Shown here: one piece after another, positions 55,815 through 64,000 of the stretch | Layout of the letters: each line of letters starts with the position of its first letter | Position numbering within the stretch: the stretch's first letter is position 1 | Assembly: GCA_029168955.1 (NCBI GenBank) | Contig: JAPDOI010000422.1 | Coordinates: 124,001-188,000 of the forward strand | Direction: 5' to 3' | DNA: 64,000 nt | DNA from: Aplectana chamaeleonis | Lineage: Eukaryota > Nematoda > Chromadorea > Rhabditida > Cosmocercidae | Translations under genes and position numbers: made by a program | The notes under the pieces: generated by a model | Told to the model about the DNA's origin: nothing | What the model saw: only the letters and a program-made list of their open reading frames with translations | Databases searched by the model: none

Positions 55815-56008
55815 TCTTGAAGTTAGCGTTTTGCGACCGCTGTGAATCACTCAAATTTCAACACGTTCACTGTTTCTCGCGTTTTGAACACGTTTGTTGA
55901 GTTTTACCCGCAACTCAACGTGTCAAAAGAGGAAATCCGGTGCGAACGCGTCAAAACGCTAACGTTTCACCGTTGTGGCAAAATACTAATCTCTAGAACT
56001 TATAATCG
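55815..56008. mobile_element. MITE family E copy
   Basis: AGTTAGCGTTTTGCGACCGC and TTGTGGCAAAATACTAATC are inverted ends. AACACGTTCACTGTTTCTCG and CAACGTGTCAAAAGAGG lie inside. Region 56009-56224 is unassigned. Confidence 0.85.
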
Positions 56009-56224
56009 AGTTTGACGACCTATCACTTTCAACATCTGCTCTTACGCGGCAAAGTACACTATAGTCATGTTTTCGGCCTCTATCCGTAGCTATGGGTTAT
56101 ATCAGCCGCAGAGAGCGCTTATCTTGACCATAACTACTCTACACTACGTAGTCTGTGCTCCCTACGGCGCATAAATCACAGGTGAAAGCTACGGGTCTCG
56201 AGAGGGTCAGCTGTGACTTTAAAT

Positions 56225-58115
56225 AAAGTTACTTGGAAGCTTGATGTAACTTACTGTGTTTATCTCGCTGGCAACTTGAATATCTTACCCATAAAATTAT
56301 GCCATTCAAGCGCTATGAGCTTACATGTAGCACGAAACAGCGAGTGAAATAAGTTACTTTAAACGCTGTAAGTTGCGTGAAACCTTCGATTAGTTTGCAA
56401 CAAAGTACAAGCAACTTGTTTGAAAGTGTCTGTGCACAAGGAAACTTTGGTGCAAGTTACTCGCAAGTTACTGCTTCACGAAAATTTTTGTGCTTATCCT
56501 ACTGGCAGCTTGTTTTCGACCTTATATCAATTATATCAACATTCAAAAAAAATCCACACCTGCATGCAAAATGCGGGCAAATTATAATTTTTGTGATTCA
56601 AAAGCAGTAGGTTGCCCGAAACATTGAGATAACAAACCCTTTAGGTAGCAAGATACTTGTTGAAAAATGCTCCTGAAAAAATTTCAAGCCAGGGACTTCG
56701 GCTTTACACAAATTTTCGCATTTATCTTGAATGCAACTTGTTTTGCACGTCGTTCGCGAAAACGGGCTCTCTGCCTCACAAGTGCTACAGACAACTTGCC
56801 CAATACTACAAGCAACATATTCACAAGTTTTTGAGTACTAGGAAACTTGCGAGCTAGCTTCATTTAGGCTTTGCGCAACTAACCGCGTCAATCTTCCTTA
56901 AATAACTTTTTCTGAAGGGTTTTCACCTGGAAATGACAAGTTGAAAGTTCTTATGTAGTATTAAGTAACCAAAAAGAAAAGGTTTTGAGGCAAACCCAAC
57001 AAGTTGCGCGCAATCTTCAAGCAAGTTGAGCTAAAGTCGCCGGTAACTTGTGAAAAATTTAGCAAGTTCCGTGAAACTATTAGTTCTTGGGCAAGTCAAT
57101 TGAAGGCCTCCTGGAAACTACAGTGTTTTCCTCTCGACTGACCTGTTTTTCTCTCAAATATTATGTTACATGCAACATTGAGCATACATGTGATCAGAAA
57201 TATGTAATTTCTGTAAAACAAGTCGCTTTAAAAGCAACGATCCAGATAGCATGTGCTCAAGGTGCGAGCAGCTTGTTTTCCCAAGTTCCTGAGCGGTCAA
57301 AATGTATTAAACAAGTTACCTGAGCCATAAACGCAAGTTACATGATGACATCACGCAACATACTTTGAATTCGCATGCAACTTCAAACAATGTTGCGAGT
57401 AACTTGCACTATTGCTTCATGTAACTTGACGCCGAAGGGTGACGCGGACGGTACACCGACACGCCGCGCGGCCGGATCGCCGACCGCCAACTGGGCCGCT
57501 GGCAGTTAGGCGAGGCCTCCAGCCGCTGTGCGGAACCAAGCGCCGGAAACGTGGGTAACTAAACCCGACGACAATGCCAACATCTGTGTCCGGCATAAAG
57601 AGTGCGTCGTATGCTTCCCTTGGATATGGTGCGGTCAAATTCCAAAAAAAAGTCTCACACGCAGTATCTCATGTAAAATACTCGTCAATAGTATAGTAAC
57701 ATACAATTTTTCGCAGCCTTCCATAAGTTGCATGTGCGATACAATAACACATTTTACACGTGAGTAGTTTTTGTCACATGTCAAATTCACATGTGCTCAC
57801 AAGTGCAAAATACCTACTCTGTTGAAAGTCACATGTAACTTTGAGTTGCAAAGATGGGTCGCAGGTAACATGTTAGGCCTGTCCGAAAATTTCTGTGCAT
57901 GAAGAAGCTATCGAACAAATTACTTGCAAGCCTCTCGCATCGTAAGTTGTTTATATTGCGCACAATTTATTTCTTTCCAACATTTCATGTCACTTACAAA
58001 AAACTTTGAACTTTTACAAAGTAACGCGCAAAACAAGTTATATTCCAGTTCAGGTGAACACAGTGTGATTCGCGTGAAACCTGCAGGTAACTTGAGTCAA
58101 TGTTTCAGATAACTT
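56225..58115. repeat. 1.9 kb CAAGTTAC / GTAACTTG motif swarm carrying an SL1-like unit
   Basis: Words such as AAGTTACTTGG, CAAGCAACTTG, GCAAGTTACTCGCAAGTTAC, GTAACTTGAC and GCAAGTTACATG occur every 20-80 bp in both orientations across almost 1.9 kb. The vocabulary matches the 7607-9582 element, but length and details differ. I could not find ends with inverted repeats. An SL1-like unit sits in the right-hand third. Confidence 0.75.
57420..57612 (-). repeat. SL1-like unit, donor junction lost (copy 5 of 5)
   Basis: On the minus strand 57565-57544 reads GGTTTAGTTACCCACGTTTC then CG, 18 of 22 identical to SL1; the bases where GAG|GT should be are CCG|GC. Downstream CAGCGGCTGGAGGCCTCGCC, CCAGCGGCCCAGTTGGCG and GGCCGCGCGGCG align with the other copies, as does upstream ACGACGCACTC and ACAGATGTTGGCATTG. 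Confidence 0.6.
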
Positions 58116-58446
58116 GTTAAAACGTTCCGCAATGGATCGTTTGTGTTCTGCATGGACCCATAAACTAGGGGAATCTTTATTTGTTCGAATACGATGGATT
58201 CCCGTACTTGTTTGCTCATCAATAACCACTGGCTTGCACTTTGGTTAATGGCCAATTAGCCGTTTCATGAACAGCGAAAGGATATCATGTTTGATGTTTG
58301 TAATCCCACCTGCTAAATCTTTGTGACATGTGCACTTTCCCCACTGAGCGATGGGAACCTGCACGATCACGAAGTACATATGTATGAATTTTTGCACAAA
58401 TAACCTCTTTCAAGTGATCCAAATAAAAATTTTATGACCCTATGAA
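58116..58446. other. No recognised feature
   Basis: Non-repetitive intergenic-type sequence with no exon or repeat partner seen. Confidence 0.4.
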
Positions 58447-58864
58447 TCTGAGAAAACTTGCCGCGACATACCCGGTAAAGTACCGCGACCCTCAACTATG
58501 CCGCGATAGCTCCGCGATAACACCGCGGCGGATCCGCAATCATCACTGTGCCGTAACGAGTCTGTTGCAGTGTCTTGGACCTCGATAATGCCACGGACTT
58601 GCCACGGTCCGTGTTAGAACCGCGACGGCCCCATCAGCGAACCCGCGTCGTCTACGATGTACTATGCTGTTTGCGGTTCACTTACCAAACCTTCGCGGTA
58701 TTATCGCGGCAATTTCGCGGTGCTGTCCAGGCCCAAGACACTACAATAGAATAGTCTCAGCACAGTGACAATCGCGAATCTGCCGCGGTACTATCGCGGA
58801 CCTTTTGCGGCAGAGTCGGGAGTCGCGCTGCTTTCACGGCATTGTCGCGGCAAGTTTTCTCAGA
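58447..58864. mobile_element. 418-bp motif-swarm element with perfect 22-bp ends
   Basis: It starts TCTGAGAAAACTTGCCGCGA (then CA) and ends with the exact reverse complement. The interior consists largely of CGCGGTACTATCGCGG, TTATCGCGGCAATTTCGCGG and GCCGCGATAGC words, that is, variants of the TTGCCGCGACA part of the ends, in both orientations. No clear target duplication, no coding content and no SL1-like unit. Region 58865-59430 is unassigned. Confidence 0.85.
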
Positions 58865-59430
58865 GTCGACCTACCCTTCAGGAACGGTTGATAAACTTTT
58901 TTCAAACATTCTTTTCCTCCGTTGACCTTCAAATAAAGTTGTTAATGTGATAATACATGTCTTCAAAATTTCATGATAGCCCCCCCAAAATCGAATTTTC
59001 GTGCACTTCCAGAACATTCGCGAATCACCGGTACAGGCCCCGTTCTGTTATAATGAGATGCTTAGTTATCTTATCAGTGTCGCTGAAATGAACCGATCGT
59101 GTCGCATGGTTAGGCAGACTCTGCCTAAACAACACCCTGCTGTGCACATATTATATGCTCCTAAAAACAATGCCTATACCTATGGAATTTGGACTTTTCT
59201 GAGAATTCCTTGATAAGGAGTGCACTTATTTCTCAGTTTTTCTATTGCTTATGTGTGTTTTTGTGTTGATAATTCCAGTGAATGTGATTTTTCTTATAGT
59301 TTCATGTTCAATTTTTTTCCTCAAAATCACTGATTAATCTACAAAACTTACTGGCAATCATTGAATAATCCGAAAAAGAATTGTAGTACACGTATTGTTG
59401 GTTCTTTCTCAATTTCTCTTGCAATTATAA

Positions 59431-59435
59431 CTATT

Positions 59436-59530
<95 letters not shown>

Positions 59531-59575
59531 TTTGTTTATTTATATATTTATTTATTTATTTATGTATTTATGTAT

Positions 59576-59606
<31 letters not shown>

Positions 59607-59640
59607 TTTTACTTATTTATTTATTTAATAATTATTAAAT

Positions 59641-59723
<83 letters not shown>

Positions 59724-59728
59724 TTTGA
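59431..59728. repeat. TTTA tetranucleotide microsatellite
   Basis: About 300 bp of (ATTT)n with a short break near 59610-59645 (TTTTACTTATT, AATAATTATTAAATTT). The long leucine/isoleucine-rich frame across it is an artefact. Confidence 0.97.
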
Positions 59729-59884
59729 ATCATTTTTTTATTATATATGTTTAATTATGATTCATGTAAACTCATTGAAATCCGCAGAAATTTTTTGGGT
59801 CACTCGAATCTTTAAATTTAAAAACAAGGTTTTCGTTGAAATTTTTCTCTAAAAATATAATAACTTATTGCCTATGGCAACATT

Positions 59885-60115
59885 CAGGTTGAAGAAATGG
59901 CTGAAACCGAGCCATAAATAGCCGTGAATGATCCCCTAACATGAGCATGGTATGCCCGTTCCGCCCACTTCCTCTATGGTCACCGAGCAAGGGGGCGGGG
60001 CGGGCATACCACATTCAAGTTTGGGGGGTGTATAGGGCTATTTGTGGCTTGATTTTAGCCGTTTTTTCAATATTGTTGTTGCAATGAACCCTGGAGCTTT
60101 CGATTCCTGGTCGAA
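59885..60115. mobile_element. MITE family G, copy 3
   Basis: ATGAGCATGGTATGCCCGTTC then CGCCCACTT is mirrored by GGGGCGGGCATACCACATTC. Outer arms include AAATGGCTGAAACCGAGCC and GGCTTGATTTTAGCCGTTT. It is followed at about 60135 by TCGTGAACACTGCCTTTAG, a family A end. Confidence 0.8.
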
Positions 60116-60234
60116 GCATCAAGAAATTGGTTCTATCGTGAACACTGCCTTTAGGTTCCTGCACGGTTCGAATTTGTAAGTGAACAAAAACGAATTTAGG
60201 ATCATCTGAAAACGATTTGTTCATTAATTCGCTA

Positions 60235-61690
60235 GCATTCGTTCTCTACGGCCATTTCGGGACGCTATAACTTTATCAAAAGCATCAAATTTTGTGAATG
60301 ACCTCAATCCCATGGCATGACAGCTATCTAATAGTGCTAAATGACCGACCTGGGGCTCCGCCTCTTCAGAATTCACTGTCATTTTGAGGCGGTCATAAAA
60401 TTACTGGGGCGCAAATTCAGAATCCCCATTTTCTGTGAATGATGTCAGCAACACCGCAGGACAACTATTCCAAAGTGCTAGATGACCAACCTAGGACTCC
60501 GCCTTTTTGAACACCACGGTCATTTTGAGGTTGCCATACCTTTGTTACTGACAGCTATGAGCTTTTCGAATGGCCTTCACCCTGTCGCGTGAGCGCTTTT
60601 CAAAAGTGCTGAATGACCGAGCATTGGGCCCGCCTTCTCGAGTTTCACCGCCATTTTTGAGCGGCCATAACATTAGTGTTGACCAACTTTATAATCCCCA
60701 ATTTCTGTGAATGATGTCAGCAACATCGCAGGACAACTACCACAAAGTGCTAGATGACTAACCTAGGACCCCGCCTTCTTGGACACCACGGTTCTTTTGA
60801 GGCTGCCATACCTTTGTTACTGTCAGTTTTGGATGTTTCGAATGGCCTTCATCCTGTCGTGTGAATGCTACCCAGAAGTGCTAAATGACCGACCTGGGGC
60901 TCCGCCTTCTTGAATTTCACCGCCATTTTTGAGCGGCCGTAACATTATTGGGGCGCAAATTCAGAATCCCCGATTTCTGTGAATGATGTCAGCATCATCG
61001 CAGGACAACTATCCCGAAGTGCTAGATGACCGACCTAGGACTCCTCCTTTTCGGACTCCACTGCCACTTCTATGTGCCCATAACTTCATTAGCACGAAAT
61101 TTGGGGGTCTCAAATTTTTGCGCGTGGCGTCATCCCTGTCGCGTGACAACTCCTCCGACGTGCTAAATGACCGACCTGGGGCTCCGCCTTCTTGAATTTC
61201 ACCGCCATTTTTGAGCGGCCGTAACATTATTGGGGCGCAAATTCAGAATCCCCATTTTCTGTGAATGATGTCAGCAACATCGCAGGACAACTACCCCAAA
61301 GTGCTAGATGACCAACCTAGGACCCCGCCTTCTTGGACACCACGGTCCTTTTGAGGCTGCCATACCTTTGTTACTGACAGTTTTGAATGTTTCGAATGGC
61401 TTTCATCCTGTCGTGTGAATGCTACCCAGAAGTGCTAAATGACCGACCTGGAGCTCCGCCTTTTCGAATTTCACCGCCATTTTTGAGCGGCCGTAACATT
61501 ATTGGGGCGCAAATTCAGAATCCCCATTTTCTGTGAATGATGTCAGCAACATCGCAGGACAACTACCCCAAAGTGCTAGATGACCAACCTAGGACCTCGC
61601 CTTCTTGGACACCACGGTCCTTTTGAGGCTGCCATAACTTTGTTGTGGCGCAACGTTGTAACCCCTAATTTTGCGAATGATTCAAACCAG
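60235..61690. repeat. 137-bp tandem array in dimers of about 275 bp
   Basis: Ten half-units carry a GATGACCNACCTAGGACTCCGCC-type word (starting near 60342, 60482, 60614, 60754, 60885, 61025, 61168, 61308, 61440 and 61580). They alternate between two types (AATGACCGACCTGGGGCTCC and GATGACCAACCTAGGACCCC), so the true period is about 275 bp. GGGGCGCAAATTCAGAATCC marks one type and CATACCTTTGTTACTG the other. Flanking half-units are more diverged. Confidence 0.95.
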
Positions 61691-62160
61691 GAGGCCCACT
61701 TATTCCAAAAGTGGTGGAATTTTGTGACAAACTCGGTCGAGTTTATGAAGAATTTGATGGGATTCAGCTTGAAATAAGCGATTTTTTGGGGCAAGATTTT
61801 GAAGAATTGAAGAATCAATTTTGAGCTGTGTTCACAAATTTCGCTTTGAATGTCCTCACTATCACATTTTGCATTTCGTGATGCATAAACATTCATATTT
61901 CTAGCAAATAAATAGTATTCAGCTCCCTGCAGGGCGAATTTTTCGGTCAAATTTCCCATTATGGAGTGCTATTCACGTGAAAAAAGCCTCCATATCAAAT
62001 TGGACTGATCGATTGTCAACAATACTATCTGTCCACATAAGCCGCGTACTGTGAACAACTCACGTGTCCTGTTGACGTATAGATTTCAAATTTTCCCCTC
62101 TCCTCACCTGGGGTGTCCTCTCACTCTCCGTACGGTTATTTCAACCCGCCAACCGCTACC
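61691..62160. other. No recognised feature
   Basis: A minus-strand frame at 61576-61959 runs from the array into this stretch and has no recognisable content. Confidence 0.4.
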
Positions 62161-62166
62161 CCGTAG

Positions 62167-62262
62167 ATATAAATCGGCTTAGCACCTGATCATTCTGAGT
62201 CACTCACCTCGCGTATGCCATGCTACCTGCGGTGCGCATCCGACGACTTTATTGTATTCAGG
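62167..62262 (+). promoter_or_regulatory. Possible promoter with first exon
   Basis: ATATAAAT (62167-62174) is a TATA-like box about 40 bp before ATG at 62215. The ATG opens a short frame (MPCYLRCASDDFIVF) that runs into TATTCAGGTAAGTT, a perfect splice-donor consensus at about 62262. No convincing second exon was found downstream, where the sequence becomes T-rich, so a gene is not established. Confidence 0.2.
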
Positions 62263-62598
62263 TAAGTTACCTAAAAACTGGTTTAGGTCTAAGAAGATTT
62301 GATTGGCACTTACCATTTTACTCATGGGTTACGTATACTCTTTTATTCCTTTTTTTACTTATTATTTTATTATTTCTTGTTTATTATTATTTATTTTTAT
62401 TATTTTATTACTTATTAATTTTGTTTTGTGAGGCGAAGACACAAAGAGAAAGGTTCTCAATTTACCTAAGCTGGCAGCCATCTTGATCAAAAGCTCGCTT
62501 ACGATTGGCCGACGTCTTTTACTAGCCAATGGGGGCTCTCATCGACTAGGCTTCCTTCAAACAGGCCTTTCACCCATTAGTGGCTACAGATATATTTT

Positions 62599-62693
62599 GA
62601 TCACTCGACCGTGTGCGCGAAAGTGGCGCGTCTTGCCACTGCGTGTAGAGCAGTGGCAAGAGGCGCCACTGTCGCGCACACGGTCGAGTGATC
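62599..62693. repeat. 44-bp near-perfect hairpin with 7-base loop
   Basis: GATCACTCGACCGTGTGCGC and GAAAGTGGCGCGTCTTGCCA followed by CTGC pair with 62650-62693 at 42 of 44 positions around the loop GTGTAGA. It could be a very compact MITE or, less likely, a hairpin RNA precursor. Frames open on both strands follow the symmetry. Confidence 0.9.
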
Positions 62694-62869
62694 GATCCTC
62701 GCCCGAGACCAATCAAGCCTTCCATCCTTACGTGGTTGGTAATGCACCCTTCAAGGCGATTGATCAACGCCGATAACTTTAACTTTACTTTTTTCACGTA
62801 AAATTCGGAAATTTTTTCTTTATATTCTATACAGAAACTGTACAATGATAACTATGCATGAGATTTTTC

Positions 62870-64000
62870 ATCATATCGAATAATTTATTCGACTAATATT
62901 GGGATAATTCGATTATTCGAATGCTGATTCGTTTAGAAACTTGAGCTTTGATTCATTCTGGATTTTTGATTTTTCGCTTTTTCGAACATTCAATTTTGTT
63001 CAGGAGCTTCAATTATTCCCTCCCTTCTTCCATGTCTTAGCGCAATCTAGGAAAAAAACCTTTAATGTTTTTAACATATCCCTTGGTTTCCACGATTGTG
63101 TTGGTATACCCTGTTTATCTTGAATTGCACAAAACACGGTGCGCCAATAGTCCTCTAATTGGCCCGCTAGTACCGTAGTGTACGTCCACGACGCGTTCTC
63201 GGCAGGGTGGGTGGCCGAGTGATGGCATTGACGAATCGATTGCTCTGCATACCGGGTGCACGCCCGGGTCTGCCGAGAACGCGTCGTGGACGTACACTAC
63301 GGTACTAGCGGGCCAATTAGAGGACTATTGGCGGGCCGTGTTTTGTGCGATTCAAGATAAACAGAGTATAATTTGGGAAAAAAATGCAGTGACAATTTCT
63401 CAGTGATTCAAATAGCCGAAAAAAAAATTAAAAATTTCCTTCCCTAATCGATCAATAAAAAAATGAAAAAAATTCTTTACCGAGTGAATTAAATAATCGA
63501 GAAAATTGATTATTCACTTTCTGAATGGATCGGAATTCTCTGAATAAACAGGAATAGTCTTTTACCAAATGAATCGCTTATTCCAAATTTGAACTAAAAT
63601 TCGTTTGCAGAATTCTGAAAGGATAAAAAACACCGTGGGTAACGTCCCAAATAAATCGTATAGTCGAAAAATAAGAATTTGAATCCTGCATGATTCGAGT
63701 GTTTGAGAGAAAAATCAAGAAATTCATTTCCGATTTAATCCGAGATTCAAAAAAAATCGATAAGTCGCATCCCGAATGAGTCAAATATTCGAAATATTCG
63801 ATAATGCATACACTTTCTTAATGAATCGAAAATTGAAAAAGAAATCAAAAGGCCAATTATCGAATGATTCAAATATTCGAAAAAGTCAATAATTCCCGTG
63901 TTGAACGGAACAAAAATGTGTGTTGTTCGATAAATCGAGTTATTAAAGAAAATCAATTTCCAAAGTAAATGGAATATTCGAAAAAATCATAATTTCAATT
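62870..64000. repeat. Diffuse ATTCGA / TCGAATAATTCG motif region
   Basis: TCGAATAATTTATTCG, TTCGATTATTCGAATG, CAAATATTCGAAATATTCG, ATTCAAATATTCGAAAAAG and similar words recur over the last kilobase, interrupted by the palindromic element at 63105-63370. The vocabulary overlaps with the interior of the 27641-27888 element. It continues to the window edge. AT-richness makes chance occurrences likely, so the density needs a statistical test. Confidence 0.5.
63105..63370. mobile_element. 266-bp palindromic TIR element, same family as 20404-20654
   Basis: The ends TATACCCTGTTTATCTTGAA and TTCAAGATAAACAGAGTATA are inverted, and almost the whole element folds back (GCGCCAATAGTCCTCTAATT, GGCCCGCTAGTACCGTAG and TGTACGTCCACGACGCGTTC pair with 63265-63345). 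The loop is about 55 bp. TA or TATA flanks both sides, fitting a TA-target element. Confidence 0.9.

Noticed and set aside
59361..59852. 163-codon hydrophobic frame resembling a membrane protein
   Set aside because: It is the TTTA microsatellite translated.

Overview
This is eukaryotic, intergenic-type DNA from a nematode, most likely a clade V strongylid close to hookworms. Three things point there. A decayed non-LTR retrotransposon at 7765-9000 encodes a reverse transcriptase of a type I know to be very abundant in Ancylostoma and Necator genomes (recalled, not searched). Five repeat units contain near-copies of the nematode spliced leader SL1. The few plausible exons have nematode-style short introns and TTTTCAG acceptors. 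No bacterial genes, operons, rRNA, tRNA or CRISPR arrays were recognised. I found no convincing intact host gene in 64 kb. The best coding candidate is a small spliced gene starting at 1996.

Nearly all the structure is repetitive, and most of it is non-autonomous DNA transposons. Left part (1-12.2 kb): a 5.2 kb insertion with terminal inverted repeats (959-6156) splits an older repeat and holds a 21-bp minisatellite. It is followed by a TIR element (7607-9582) that was itself hit by the retrotransposon, a second TIR element rich in GCACGTGC (about 10436-10990), and a retrotransposon tail carrying a MITE. Middle (12.9-32 kb): tandem repeats, TAAA/TTTA microsatellites, palindromic MITEs, two 1.7 kb foldback elements (21963-23652 and 25978-27918, the second carrying a 248-bp insertion with a perfect 8-bp duplication), and an ATAGCC-rich element (28352-28855). 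Right part (32.9-64 kb): a GACGCC-rich region with a 159-bp tandem array, three adjacent copies of one MITE, many small palindromic MITEs, a 910-bp TA-flanked foldback element, a 1.3 kb ATAGCC array, a 1.9 kb AAGTTAC-rich region, a 418-bp element with perfect 22-bp ends, a 137-bp tandem array and, at the end, an AT-rich region full of ATTCGA-type motifs.

The most interesting pattern is a group of elements that I call motif-swarm elements. Each is filled with many degenerate copies, in both orientations, of one short motif, and the motif differs from locus to locus. Where ends can be found, they are inverted repeats that often begin like CTCAGAAAA or TCTGAGA, and the private motif is already present just inside the end. 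Five of these loci carry a shared unit of about 140-190 bp that contains an SL1-like leader, in two cases still followed by a GT splice donor. I interpret this as a diversified family of non-autonomous DNA transposons carrying an SL-RNA-gene-like core. That interpretation is inference; the repeats and leader matches are visible in the sequence.

Where no gene or repeat is listed, I examined the stretch and saw nothing I can name.
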